Assembly: GCF_003325475.1 (NCBI RefSeq)
Contig: NZ_CP029495.1
Span: 1,364,001 to 1,428,000, forward strand
From: Chromobacterium phragmitis
GTDB taxonomy: Bacteria > Pseudomonadota > Gammaproteobacteria > Burkholderiales > Chromobacteriaceae
Length of the DNA: 64,000 nt
Direction of reading: 5' to 3'
Positions 1-8,730 of this stretch are shown one piece after another. The notes under the pieces are model-generated. The model searched no databases and had not been told where the DNA came from. It saw nothing but the letters and a program-made list of their open reading frames with translations. The translations under genes and the position numbers were made by a program. How positions within the stretch are numbered: the first letter of the stretch is position 1; every line of letters starts with the position of its first letter.

Positions 1-63
1 CGTTCAGGATCAGGCTGATAAAAGAAATCTGTTGCACGTTTTATTCCTCAGTTCACACACGGC

Positions 64-645
64 CTAGCGCAATACGCGGCCGCTCTCCAGATCGATGATG
101 GTCGATGGCTTGCGCCGCTTGCCGATGCGGCCCGGCAGCGTCAGCACCTTGTCCTTGAAAGCCATTCGACAGGCTCGCGCCGTCTTCAGCGACTTCTGCC
201 CCGCCCGGTTGGCCGAGGTGGACACCAGCGCCGTGCCCAGGCGCCGGCACAACGCCGCCGCCTCGCCATGGGCGGTCACCCGCACCGCGATCTTGTGATG
301 CCTGCCGCGCAAAGCCGGCGGCACCCGCCGCGACGCCGGCAGCAAAAAGGTATATGGACCGGGCCAATAGCGCGCCAGTTCCGCGCGCTGCGCGGCGGAC
401 AACGGCTTGACCAAGTGGCGGATCTGCTCGACATCGGCGGCGATGACGATCAAACCCTTGTGATTGGGGCGCGCCTTGATCGCCAGCACCCGGCGTATCG
501 CCCGGGCATCCAGCGGGCGGCAACCCAAACCGTAACAGGATTCGGTGGAATAAGCGATGACGCCGCCAACGCGCAACTGCTTGCGGGACCGTTGCTGCAG
601 GCGGCTGCCTGGCAGGCGCGGCAAGGGGCCGGAACCGGACTTCAT
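64..645 (-). CDS. tsaC: Sua5/YciO/YrdC-family threonylcarbamoyl-AMP synthase
   Basis: This 193-residue protein is a YrdC-fold enzyme of the TsaC/Sua5 type. In this family the enzyme makes threonylcarbamoyl-AMP from threonine, bicarbonate and ATP for the t6A modification of tRNAs reading ANN codons. Visible family marks are VIAYSTESCYGLGC near the N-terminus, the basic KARPNHKGLIV segment that binds substrate, WPGPYTFLLPA, and STSAN near residue 150. The length fits the short TsaC form without the Sua5 C-terminal domain. The frame stays open upstream to 777, but those 44 extra residues do not resemble the family, so the ATG at 645 is preferred. No clear ribosome site precedes it. A YciO-like paralog with a different role is possible. 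Confidence 0.82.
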   Translation of the reverse strand: MKSGSGPLPRLPGSRLQQRSRKQLRVGGVIAYSTESCYGLGCRPLDARAIRRVLAIKARPNHKGLIVIAADVEQIRHLVKPLSAAQRAELARYWPGPYTFLLPASRRVPPALRGRHHKIAVRVTAHGEAAALCRRLGTALVSTSANRAGQKSLKTARACRMAFKDKVLTLPGRIGKRRKPSTIIDLESGRVLR

Positions 646-780
646 GATGGATCGGACTAGATGAAAACGGGAAACCGCCATTGTAGCGGCAACGGCGCAA
701 AAACACAGACGCAAATATGGAACAAGAACAGAAAACGACGCCGGAGCGGCCTCCCGGCACGCTCCGGCAGCGGACACGCG

Positions 781-999
781 TCAGAGCAGCAAGTGCTCAT
801 GGTCTTCCGGCGGCGATTCCGGCGCGGCGCGCCAGGCATAGCAGCGCGCGGGCACGCCGGCGTCTGAGCTGAACTGCTTCAACCAATAAGCCAACCGGCG
901 CCAGCAACGCTTTTCATGGCTGAGAAAACGCAATAGCCGGCGGCGACTTCCAGGCTCCGGATCTGCCGGCAGGCCTTGCTCGGTAATCAATGTGGACAT
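781..999 (-). CDS. Small conserved-looking hypothetical protein
   Basis: This frame encodes 72 residues beginning MSTLITEQG, rich in Arg and Leu, with a central RRLLRFLSHEKRCWRRLAYW segment that could form a basic amphipathic helix, and an acidic C-terminal end. I do not recognise a family. The ATG at 999 is chosen over the one at 1029 because GGAG lies nine bases upstream of it. The gene lies upstream of the tsaC-like gene on the same strand, so the two may be co-transcribed. There is no signal peptide and no membrane segment. It is supported by the ribosome site and codon pattern only. Confidence 0.5.
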   Translation of the reverse strand: MSTLITEQGLPADPEPGSRRRLLRFLSHEKRCWRRLAYWLKQFSSDAGVPARCYAWRAAPESPPEDHEHLLL

Positions 1000-1332
1000 G
1001 ATGGCTCGCTCCAGGATGGGGACTTGCATCGGACTGATGAGCGAACTGTAGCGGGCAGGACGTCAACTTCCCGTGAAGATAACCGCCGCGGATATCAAAT
1101 TTTCATAAATGCCTGACTGGAGTGCCAACAAGGCTAGAATGCACGCACACTCTTTTACATTTCAAAATGTAAAAACCCTGCCCATTCATGAGCATAAAAT
1201 TTCTCAACTGCAATTTGTAAACGAATTGAAAACGAATTAACTAAAAATTATTGGCATAAAAAATCATCGGCTGGCAAAATTATACAAGCGGATACATTTT
1301 CAGATACCAAACAATACCAAAAGGCAAGAGTA
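1000..1332. promoter_or_regulatory. AT-rich control region upstream of the capsule locus
   Basis: These 333 bases separate the small minus-strand gene from kpsF and are much richer in A+T than the flanking coding DNA, as expected for a regulated capsule promoter. The region contains a 22-base palindrome (1153-1174) and a direct repeat AAACGAATT at 1219-1227 and 1230-1238, spaced one helical turn apart. TTGAAA at 1226-1231 and TATACA near 1282 resemble promoter hexamers but are not correctly spaced, so I do not assign a start site. No good JUMPstart/ops element was seen. Confidence 0.55.
1153..1174. promoter_or_regulatory. 22-base palindrome, candidate operator
   Basis: Two perfect 10-base arms, TTTTACATTT and AAATGTAAAA, face each other across the two bases CA. 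The site lies about 160 bases before kpsF in otherwise non-repetitive AT-rich DNA. Symmetry and spacing fit a dimeric repressor or activator site. A terminator is less likely because the stem is almost all A-T and no T-run follows on either strand. Confidence 0.4.
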
Positions 1333-2274
1333 ATGCCCCTGCATGCGCGCATCGGCTCGGCTGTTTTCGCGGAACAAGCCCGGGCCCTACAAACTCAGGC
1401 GGATGAGCTGTCCAGCGACTTCAGCCAGGCTGTAGAAATGATTCATGCCACGCAAGGCAAGCTGATCGTCTGCGGCATGGGCAAATCCGGCATCATCGGC
1501 CGCAAAATCGCCGCCACCTTCGCCTCCACCGGCACCTCCAGTTTCTTTGTCCATCCCGGAGAGGCCTTTCATGGCGACCTGGGCATGATCAGCCCGCAAG
1601 ACAGCGTGCTCTTGCTGTCCAACAGCGGCGAGACCGAGGAAGTGCTGCGCCTGCTGCCCTACCTGAAACACATCGGCGCGCCGGTACTGGCCATCACCGG
1701 CAGAAGCGACTCCACGCTGGCCCGCGAGGCGGACTGCGCGTTGCTGGTGCCCATCGAGCGCGAAGCCTGCCCTCACAATCTGGCCCCCACCACGTCAACC
1801 ACCCTGACACTGGTAATGGGCGATGCGCTGGCTGTGGCCTTGATGGAACTGCGCCAGTTCCAGCCCACCGACTTCGCCCGCTTCCATCCCGGCGGCTCGC
1901 TGGGCAGAAAGCTGCTGACCCGCGTCCGCGATGTGATGACGCCAGGCATTCCCAGCAATCACCCGGGCGACAACTTCAAGCAAGTCGTCAACAGCATGAC
2001 CAAGGGCTGTCTGGGCCTGACCGTGGTATTGGGCGATGAGGGGAATCTGCTAGGCATCGTGACCGATGGCGATCTGCGCCGGGGCATGGAGCGCCACGAA
2101 TCGCCGCATGCGCTGCAAGCCCGGCAACTGATGACGCCCGCTCCCCTGACGATTTCCTGCGACGCGATGTTTGCCGAAGCGGAAGAGCTGATGCTGAAAC
2201 GCAAGATCACCTCTCTGGTCGCGGTAGACCAATACGACCGCCCCGTCGGCATCATCAAGTATTTCGACCTGTGA
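1333..2274 (+). CDS. kpsF: Arabinose 5-phosphate isomerase of the capsule locus
   Basis: The 313-residue enzyme interconverts ribulose 5-phosphate and arabinose 5-phosphate, the first committed step to CMP-Kdo. An N-terminal SIS domain (about residues 30-170) shows CGMGKSGIIGRKIAATFAS and the family motif HPGEAFHGDLGMI. A CBS pair follows (about 200-313), with GIVTDGDLRRGMER in the first CBS repeat. The length is close to E. coli KdsD/KpsF (327-328). Its place at the head of kpsMTED favours KpsF over a housekeeping KdsD. The start ATG follows AAGGCAAGAG. The last codons overlap kpsM by four bases, so the two are translationally coupled. Confidence 0.93.
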   Translation: MPLHARIGSAVFAEQARALQTQADELSSDFSQAVEMIHATQGKLIVCGMGKSGIIGRKIAATFASTGTSSFFVHPGEAFHGDLGMISPQDSVLLLSNSGETEEVLRLLPYLKHIGAPVLAITGRSDSTLAREADCALLVPIEREACPHNLAPTTSTTLTLVMGDALAVALMELRQFQPTDFARFHPGGSLGRKLLTRVRDVMTPGIPSNHPGDNFKQVVNSMTKGCLGLTVVLGDEGNLLGIVTDGDLRRGMERHESPHALQARQLMTPAPLTISCDAMFAEAEELMLKRKITSLVAVDQYDRPVGIIKYFDL

Positions 2275-3050
2275 CGGCGCACCATGGCTGGGGCGTGATG
2301 CGCAGTTCGGTGCACGCGCTGTTTCTGAGAGAGCTGAAAACCCGCTTCGGCGAATACCGCCTGGGCTACCTGTGGGCCTTGCTGGAGCCGGTTGCCCACA
2401 TGGTGGTGATGCTGGCGATCATCGGCTATCTGCTGCATCGCACGATGCCCGACATCTCGTTCCCGATTTTCCTGCTGTGCGGCATCGTGCCCTATGCGCT
2501 GTTCTCCAATATCGCCACCCGTTCGCTGAACGCGGTGGAGGCCAACCGCGGCCTGTTCAGCTATCGGCCGGTTCACCCGGTAGACGCGGTCTTGGCGCGC
2601 AGCCTGCTGGAATGCCTGATCCAGACATCCTGCTTCGCCGTGCTGCTTCTCATCCTCTGGCTGCTAGGGGAATCCATGCGGCTGAACGACATCCCTGGCC
2701 TGATCGCCATCTGGCTGGCGCTGGCGCTGTTGTCGCAAGGCATTGGATTTGTCTTCATGGTGTTGGGCCATGCGTTCAAGGCGGCGGACAAGATCCTGCC
2801 CATCTTGATCAAGCCCTTGTACTTCGCCAGCGGCGTGATGTTCTCTTTGCACATCATTCCCGCCGAATACCGCTGGCTGGTGGACTGGAACCCGCTGCTG
2901 CATGCCTTTGAACTGATGCGCCATGCGGTGTTTCCCGGCTACCCGCTCTACGGAGTCAGCCTTTCCTATCTCTGGCTGTGCGCGCTGGCCATGTCCTTTG
3001 TCGGGCTTCTGCTCTACAAGGCCCGCGAGCCGGCCATCCTACGCTCATGA
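2271..3050 (+). CDS. kpsM: Capsule ABC exporter, permease subunit
   Basis: This 259-residue inner-membrane protein belongs to the ABC-2 permease family (KpsM/CtrC/BexB). With KpsT it moves the lipid-linked capsule polymer across the inner membrane. Several hydrophobic segments are visible, including MVVMLAIIGYLL, FPIFLLCGIVPYALF, CFAVLLLILWLL, GLIAIWLALALLSQGIGFVFMVLG and a C-terminal LSYLWLCALAMSFVGLLLY. The typical RELKTRFGEYRLGYLWALLEP segment precedes the first membrane span. The GTG start at 2271 overlaps the kpsF stop (GTGA); ATG at 2298 is an alternative that would remove nine residues. The stop overlaps the kpsT start as ATGA. Confidence 0.93.
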   Translation: MTAHHGWGVMRSSVHALFLRELKTRFGEYRLGYLWALLEPVAHMVVMLAIIGYLLHRTMPDISFPIFLLCGIVPYALFSNIATRSLNAVEANRGLFSYRPVHPVDAVLARSLLECLIQTSCFAVLLLILWLLGESMRLNDIPGLIAIWLALALLSQGIGFVFMVLGHAFKAADKILPILIKPLYFASGVMFSLHIIPAEYRWLVDWNPLLHAFELMRHAVFPGYPLYGVSLSYLWLCALAMSFVGLLLYKAREPAILRS

Positions 3051-3718
3051 TACAGATCCGCAATCTCAGCAAGTCCTATCGCACGCCGGCCGGCCGGCAT
3101 TACGTGTTCCGGGACCTGGACCTCGACATTCCATCCGGCGTCAGCGTCGGCCTGATCGGCCGCAACGGCGCCGGCAAGTCCACCTTGCTGCGTATTCTGG
3201 GCGGCATGGACCGGCCCGACTGCGGGCAGGTGCGCGCCACCGGCCGCATCTCCTGGCCGGTCGGCCTGGCAAGCGGCTTCCAAGGCAGCATGACCGGCCG
3301 CGAGAACGTCAAGTTCGTCGCTCGCCTCTACGCGGCCAAACACGAACTCGCCGAAAAAGTGGCCTTCGTCGAGGCCTTCGCCGAACTTGGCAAACACTTC
3401 GACATGCCGATCAAGACCTATTCCTCCGGCATGCGCTCACGGCTGGGATTCGGCCTGTCGATGGCCTTCGACTTCGACTACTACCTGGTCGATGAAGTCA
3501 CCGCCGTCGGCGACGCCAGCTTCAAGGCCAAGAGCGCCCGCATCATCGAACAGAAACGGAAACACAGCCAGTTCCTGATGGTTTCCCACAACCTGGCCGA
3601 GATCAGGCGTTTCTGCGATGCCGCCCTGCTGCTTGGCCGCGATGGCGTCCGCTACTTCCCCCTGATAGACGAAGCCATAGCGGCTTACCAGAAAGACGAA
3701 GATGTTCAAGTGGTTTGA
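3047..3718 (+). CDS. kpsT: Capsule ABC exporter, ATPase subunit
   Basis: The 223-residue cytoplasmic ATPase pairs with KpsM and powers polymer export. It has Walker A GRNGAGKST near residue 40, the KpsT/Wzt-type signature YSSGMRSRLGFGLS, Walker B YYLVDEVTAVGD, and the switch His in VSHNLAEI. The start at 3047 is set by the ATGA overlap with kpsM; the longer upstream frame lies inside kpsM. Its 3' end overlaps kpsE by 17 bases. KpsT proteins are close to this length (about 215-220). Confidence 0.94.
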   Translation: MIQIRNLSKSYRTPAGRHYVFRDLDLDIPSGVSVGLIGRNGAGKSTLLRILGGMDRPDCGQVRATGRISWPVGLASGFQGSMTGRENVKFVARLYAAKHELAEKVAFVEAFAELGKHFDMPIKTYSSGMRSRLGFGLSMAFDFDYYLVDEVTAVGDASFKAKSARIIEQKRKHSQFLMVSHNLAEIRRFCDAALLLGRDGVRYFPLIDEAIAAYQKDEDVQVV

Positions 3719-4865
3719 AAAACTCCAGGCCGACGGCTCCGCAGCCATGCCCGCATCTGCCTTGCCATGGCAGCGCCTGCTCAAGCGCGACAAGCTGGCC
3801 GCGCTGCTGATCGCGCTGCCGCTGCTGCTGACCAGTCTGTATTTCCTCACCTTGTCCCAGGACCGCTACGTCAGCGAAGCGAAGGTCGTGGTCAAACGCG
3901 GCGCCGACGACAAGGCCGGCAGCCTGGACCTGGGCATGCTGCTGGGCGGCGGCGCGTCGACGCTCCGCGAAGACGCCATGCTGCTGCAGCAGTACATCCA
4001 CTCGCCGGACATGCTGGCCCGCCTGGACCAGACGCTGAATCTGAAGCAGGCTTTCGGCGTCCCCGCCGGCTGGGATTGGTTGTACCGGCTCCCCGCAGAT
4101 GCGACGCGGGAAGACTTCCTAGATTACTACCGCAACCGCGTCGACATTCAATTCGACGATAAAACCTCCTTGCTGGCCATCCGCAGCCAGGGTTTCACCC
4201 CTGAGTTCTCCCAAAAGCTCAACCGCGCCATCCTGGCCGAAAGCGAGCGCTTCATCAATGAGCTGTCGCACAAGATCAGCCGCGAGGACATGGCCTTCGC
4301 CCAGCGCGAAGTCGACAACGCGTACGCGGAACTCCGGCAGGCGCGCGAGAAGCTGCTCACCTACCAGAACCGCCATGGCCTGATCGACCCCCAGGCCCAG
4401 GCCCAGGCCACCGGCCAACTAGTAGCCGAACTGGAGGGCAAACAGGCGCAAATGGAAGCCGAGTTGCGCAATCTGCAAAGCTATCTGCAGAACGACTCAC
4501 CCCAAGTGGTGTCCGCCCGCAACGCCTTGGAGGCACTGAAAACCCAGATCGCGCGGGAAAAAACCAAACTCACGTCGGCCGAAGACGACAAGCTCAACCG
4601 CAAGGCGTCGCAATTCCAGGAAATACGCGCCTGGGTGGAGTTCCGCACCGACCTGTACCGACTGGCGCTGACCGCGCTGGAAAAGGCCAAGGTGGCGGCC
4701 GCGCACAAACAGAAAAGCCTGGCCGTGATCAGCTCGCCGCAACTGCCGGAGCTGGCGGAATATCCGCGCCGCCTCTACACGCTGGCCTCGCTGCTGCTGG
4801 TCGCTTCGCTGCTGTACGGCACTATCCGGCTGGCTCTCTCCATTATTGAAGATCACAAGATTTGA
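3702..4865 (+). CDS. kpsE: Capsule export inner-membrane/periplasmic protein (KpsE/CtrB/BexC family)
   Basis: The 387-residue protein is a polysaccharide co-polymerase-type adaptor that links the KpsMT exporter to the outer-membrane channel. It has one membrane span near the N-terminus (LAALLIALPLLLTSLYFLT), a long periplasmic part with coiled-coil stretches (about residues 180-300, rich in Glu, Arg, Gln and Leu) and a second span near the C-terminus (TLASLLLVASLLYGTIRLAL) ending at the cytoplasmic face. This topology and length match KpsE (382) and CtrB (387). It overlaps kpsT and is followed at once by the KpsD-like gene. Confidence 0.9.
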   Translation: MFKWFEKLQADGSAAMPASALPWQRLLKRDKLAALLIALPLLLTSLYFLTLSQDRYVSEAKVVVKRGADDKAGSLDLGMLLGGGASTLREDAMLLQQYIHSPDMLARLDQTLNLKQAFGVPAGWDWLYRLPADATREDFLDYYRNRVDIQFDDKTSLLAIRSQGFTPEFSQKLNRAILAESERFINELSHKISREDMAFAQREVDNAYAELRQAREKLLTYQNRHGLIDPQAQAQATGQLVAELEGKQAQMEAELRNLQSYLQNDSPQVVSARNALEALKTQIAREKTKLTSAEDDKLNRKASQFQEIRAWVEFRTDLYRLALTALEKAKVAAAHKQKSLAVISSPQLPELAEYPRRLYTLASLLLVASLLYGTIRLALSIIEDHKI

Positions 4866-4866
4866 C

Positions 4867-6528
4867 ATGCGACCGACCCCTATCGCTCTGACGCTCGTAT
4901 CGAGCCTGACGCTCGCCATGCCTGCCGCTCATGCAGGCCCAGGAAATAGCCAAGCCGATCCGGCCCAACTGGCCGTCATGAAACCGGGCAAGCCCGCAGC
5001 GGAACTGCCGCAAGCCGCCACCGCGCCGCAAGTACCGGTGCAGGCGCCTGGGCGGATGTTCGGTTCCCAGCTGTTCGGCGGCGCCTTCCGCCACAGCGCC
5101 GGCAGCGGCTTCAATCCCGATTACCAGATCAGCATCGGCGACCGCGTCTCCTTGCGCCTGTGGGGCGCCTTCCTGTTCGACGGCCAACTGATGGTGGACC
5201 CACAGGGCAATATCTTCGTGCCCAATGTCGGCCCGGTGATGGTGGCCGGCGCCCGCAACGGCGAATTGAACCAACTGGTCGGCAACCATGTTCGCAGGGT
5301 GTACAAGGCCAACGTCAATGTCTACGCGGCGCTTGACGTCGCGCAGCCGGTCAAGGTCTTCGTCACTGGCTTCGTCACACAGCCCGGCCTTTACGGCGGC
5401 ATCGCCGCCGACAGCGTGCTCAGCTACCTGGACAAAGCCGGCGGCGTCGACCCCGACCGCGGCAGCTACGTGGATATTTCCATCCGCCGCGGCGACACCA
5501 TCCGCAAACGCCTCAGCCTGTACGACTTCCTGCTCAAGGGCCGGCTGGACCTGGCGCAGTTCTCCGACGGCGACGTGATCGTCGTCGGCCCCCGCCAGCA
5601 CACCTTCGCCATCTCGGGCGAGGTCTACAACGCCTACGACTTCGAATTCGGCCAATCCCGCATCAGCGTCAGCGACGCGCTGGCGATGGCCCGCCCCAAA
5701 CCCGGCGCCACCCACGTCAGCATCATCCGCCGCCAGGGCAGCGAAAAGACCAGCGAGTACTACCCGCTGGCCCAGGCCGGCGATGTGCAACTGAACGACG
5801 GCGACCAGCTCACCGTCACCGCCGACCGCTACGCCGGCACCATCCAGGTCCGCGTGGAAGGCGCGCACTCCGGCGAGCACGCCATCGTGCTGCCCTATGG
5901 GGCGACGATGGCCGACGTCTTGGCCAAAGTCCGCTCCAACAGCATGTCGCAAACCGACTCTATCCAGTTGTTCCGCAAGTCGGTGGCCGAACGCCAGAAA
6001 ACCATGCTGGCGCTGTCATTGCAAAAGCTGCAGGAAACCGCCTTCTCCGCCCGCTCCTCCACCAAGGAGGAGTCCGAGCTGCGCACCCGCGAAGCCGAGT
6101 TGATCGAACGCTTCGTCGCCAAGGCCGGCAAAGTCGAGCCCAAGGGCCAGGTCGTGCTGAACGAAAAAGCCCTGCAAACCACCCTGCTGGAAGATGGCGA
6201 CGTGATCCGGATACCGGAAAAAACCAGCGTGGTCATGGTCCATGGCGACGTGCTGTTCCCCAATGCGGTCAGCTGGCAGTCGGGACTGAACGTGGGCGAC
6301 TACGTGGAACAAGTGGGCGGTTACAACCAGAGCGCCGACAAATCCCGCCTGGTTCTCATGAAACAGAACGGCGAGGCGCTGCCCGTCAGCGAACGCGCCA
6401 AAGTAGCAGCCGGCGACGAAGTGATGGTGATGCCGAAGATAGACAGCAAGAACATCGAAGTCACCCGCGGGATTACTCAAATTCTTTATCAAATTGCAGT
6501 AGCGGCCAAAGTTATTCTTGATCTATAA
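4867..6528 (+). CDS. kpsD: Periplasmic/outer-membrane capsule export protein with SLBB domains
   Basis: The 553-residue product is the outer-envelope part of the capsule export machine. A signal peptide (MRPTPIALTLVSSLTLAMPA, cleavage near AHA-GP) has no lipobox Cys, as in KpsD and unlike Wza. A polysaccharide-export domain starts at YQISIGDRVSLRLWG (about residue 83), and soluble-ligand-binding (SLBB) repeats follow, for example VFVTGFVTQPGLYGGIAADS and MVHGDVLFPNAVSWQSG. The length is near E. coli KpsD (558) rather than CtrA (about 390). The ATG at 4867 is preferred over 4846 because it gives a clean signal peptide. It starts one base after kpsE. The last codons become AT-rich, marking the edge of the serotype segment. 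Confidence 0.88.
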   Translation: MRPTPIALTLVSSLTLAMPAAHAGPGNSQADPAQLAVMKPGKPAAELPQAATAPQVPVQAPGRMFGSQLFGGAFRHSAGSGFNPDYQISIGDRVSLRLWGAFLFDGQLMVDPQGNIFVPNVGPVMVAGARNGELNQLVGNHVRRVYKANVNVYAALDVAQPVKVFVTGFVTQPGLYGGIAADSVLSYLDKAGGVDPDRGSYVDISIRRGDTIRKRLSLYDFLLKGRLDLAQFSDGDVIVVGPRQHTFAISGEVYNAYDFEFGQSRISVSDALAMARPKPGATHVSIIRRQGSEKTSEYYPLAQAGDVQLNDGDQLTVTADRYAGTIQVRVEGAHSGEHAIVLPYGATMADVLAKVRSNSMSQTDSIQLFRKSVAERQKTMLALSLQKLQETAFSARSSTKEESELRTREAELIERFVAKAGKVEPKGQVVLNEKALQTTLLEDGDVIRIPEKTSVVMVHGDVLFPNAVSWQSGLNVGDYVEQVGGYNQSADKSRLVLMKQNGEALPVSERAKVAAGDEVMVMPKIDSKNIEVTRGITQILYQIAVAAKVILDL

Positions 6529-8730
6529 ATGAAAGAAAATCACATGTCCATAATGACTGTCATTATTCCTATTCGCATTTCCCCTGAGCGTATTGATGCC
6601 ATAGAGCGCCTTGATTACATATCACTTGATCAAGAATGTCCGACATCAATTGAATTCATGATCGTTGATGATGGCTCTCCTAAATATTTATCAGAAAAAT
6701 TAATTGAGAAGTGTCGCTGCATTGGTGCAACATATCTAAGGATTGAATCAGAAACATCTCTTTTCTCCATAGGCCGCGCTCGAAATTTTGGCGCACAAAA
6801 TGCAAATGGGAAATATATATTATTTCAAGACGTAGACTTAATGCCATACAATGGATTTTACAATGACGCAGTAAATGAATGTTCTATTCAAAAATTAGAT
6901 AAATTTGCCGACAACTTTATTATGTTTGGCGTTATATATCTCACTCAAGATGCAACATCAGAATTTATTGAAACACCGCACTTAACAAGAAAATCAAAAT
7001 TTATTCAATATCTTATTGAGGACAATAAAGATAAAATAGAAAAATTCTCCACCGGGACATCGGTCACTATTTGGAGAAAAGATCACTATTTATGCACAGG
7101 TGGAAATGACCCCGAGTTTGAGGCATGGGGCTTTGAAGATCTTGAATATACTTGTCGAGCATTTCGCCGAAATAGAAAATTCCCGCTGCCAAGTGATGCG
7201 CAACTAGATTATAGTAATTTCTCTTCAATACAAGAATACAAAGGTTGGAAAAGTATTTACCGTTTATTTGGCGACATTACCTTCAAAAAGGGGATGGTAA
7301 TGTTCCATGCATGGCATCCTATTGAGCACAACAGTAATTATATTCAAGGAAAGTCTGAAAACAAAAGGAAATTTGAAAAAAAAATCGCCGACTTTGCAAG
7401 AACAGGGAAAGAGCCCGAAGCTTTGAAAATGATTTCCAGCGGCAAATCTATAATATTCAGAAGTAATCCGTGGGTATACAATAAGTGGACCTCACCATTT
7501 TTTGGAGAACTAGTTTTACTGGATGAGTGTGAGTTTGATGGGATTGATATAATTAAATATATCGAAATCAATCAAATTGATAGAGTAATATTTCACAACC
7601 CTTACGCCTCGGAAAAGATGCACAGCATCTACAATGTCATTCGGGAAAATTTAGTTCCATATTACGTTTGCGAGAGAGGCGCATTGCCAGACTCAGTTTT
7701 TATTGATAGCAATGGCTTTAATTATGATAGCTCAAGTTACTATCCCAAAAATTGGGATTCCCCCCTAACAGAGCAACAAAGAAAAGATTGTTTAAAATAT
7801 ATAATTAACGAAAAAAACTCTCAAAAATATTTAGAATTACAGCCTGAAAAAATTACACCTTACAGCTTGAAAAATACTCTGCAATTAAACCCTCTTGATA
7901 AAATATTATTTATTCCACTGCAAAGACCAACCGATACTGTCATCCAACATTTTTGCGGGCCCATTGGCTCCTATGAAAACTTCATTTCACTCATAGAAGA
8001 ACTAGTGGAAGCATTACCCTCCTCTTGGAAAGTTGTAATTAAAAAACATCCACTAGAGGATAGTGCCCCAGATATACCTGGGGCTTATTATGCAAATAAT
8101 TTCAACATTACCAGTTTGATAGAGGCATCAAATGCTGTTCTATTAATCAATTCTGGCGTAGGGGTAACTGGCCTTATCCATGAAAAGCCAGTGTTTGTCG
8201 CAGGGAATGCTTTTTATAACCACCCAGGTCTTTGCAAAAGTGTCACAACAGCCGCCGAGCTAATTAGTAGCATAGAAAATTTCAAACCATGCCAAGAGAA
8301 AGTAATTAGATTTATAAAATATCTATCGCAAGATTTTTATTCATTTGCCAATTTCAAAACTCGACTTGTCGACTGGACAGATGGAAGCAAAATGACTGCA
8401 ACCACTGCGATTGACTATTACATTCTAAGAATCCCAAATTTTGAAGAAATGGTTTTAGAAAGGTCTACCGCACCTAAAATTCAAACATCATCCATACTAT
8501 TTGACCGATATAGAAACCAAGGCGGAATTATTAGAACGGGGGCGCCAAAAAACACTTCCTCCACTAGTAATCATTCACAAGAACACAAGCAAAATCAAAA
8601 CAAATACAGTATCGAACAAAAAAAAATAATCCGTAAGAGAAAATTTAAAAAATTAATCGAAACACCTGGAAAATTTTTCAGGGACTCGCAACATGGAATC
8701 TTTAAAATCCTAGGGAAGGTAATTAAATAA
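6529..8730 (+). CDS. Two-domain capsule glycosyltransferase: GT2/GT7-like plus KpsS-like module, candidate polymerase
   Basis: The 733-residue protein is far more AT-rich than its neighbours. Residues 1-270 form a GT2/GT-A module: TVIIPIR and FMIVDDGSP, the metal-binding DVDLMP, and a GT7-C-like acceptor motif DPEFEAWGFEDLEY. Residues about 470-640 resemble KpsS-type Kdo transferases: VVIKKHPLEDS and LLINSGVGVTGLIHEKPVFV match the KpsS motifs LKHHPMDRGH and VNSTVGLSALHHGKPLVV encoded at 12772-12970. The last 100 residues are very basic and could bind membrane. The gene directly follows kpsD and overlaps the next gene by one base. Inference: a bifunctional capsule polymerase that adds a hexose or HexNAc and a Kdo-like sugar. 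The sugar specificities cannot be read from the sequence. Confidence 0.75.
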   Translation: MKENHMSIMTVIIPIRISPERIDAIERLDYISLDQECPTSIEFMIVDDGSPKYLSEKLIEKCRCIGATYLRIESETSLFSIGRARNFGAQNANGKYILFQDVDLMPYNGFYNDAVNECSIQKLDKFADNFIMFGVIYLTQDATSEFIETPHLTRKSKFIQYLIEDNKDKIEKFSTGTSVTIWRKDHYLCTGGNDPEFEAWGFEDLEYTCRAFRRNRKFPLPSDAQLDYSNFSSIQEYKGWKSIYRLFGDITFKKGMVMFHAWHPIEHNSNYIQGKSENKRKFEKKIADFARTGKEPEALKMISSGKSIIFRSNPWVYNKWTSPFFGELVLLDECEFDGIDIIKYIEINQIDRVIFHNPYASEKMHSIYNVIRENLVPYYVCERGALPDSVFIDSNGFNYDSSSYYPKNWDSPLTEQQRKDCLKYIINEKNSQKYLELQPEKITPYSLKNTLQLNPLDKILFIPLQRPTDTVIQHFCGPIGSYENFISLIEELVEALPSSWKVVIKKHPLEDSAPDIPGAYYANNFNITSLIEASNAVLLINSGVGVTGLIHEKPVFVAGNAFYNHPGLCKSVTTAAELISSIENFKPCQEKVIRFIKYLSQDFYSFANFKTRLVDWTDGSKMTATTAIDYYILRIPNFEEMVLERSTAPKIQTSSILFDRYRNQGGIIRTGAPKNTSSTSNHSQEHKQNQNKYSIEQKKIIRKRKFKKLIETPGKFFRDSQHGIFKILGKVIK

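Noticed and set aside
53..760. Alternative 235-codon frame overlapping tsaC on the same strand
   Set aside because: It is a +1 shadow of the YrdC-domain gene. The YrdC motifs are all in the other frame.
1040..1060. Possible JUMPstart element (CTGTAGCGGGCAGG) before kpsF
   Set aside because: Only a few bases agree with the JUMPstart/ops consensus, and the conserved GGCGGTAG core is not present.
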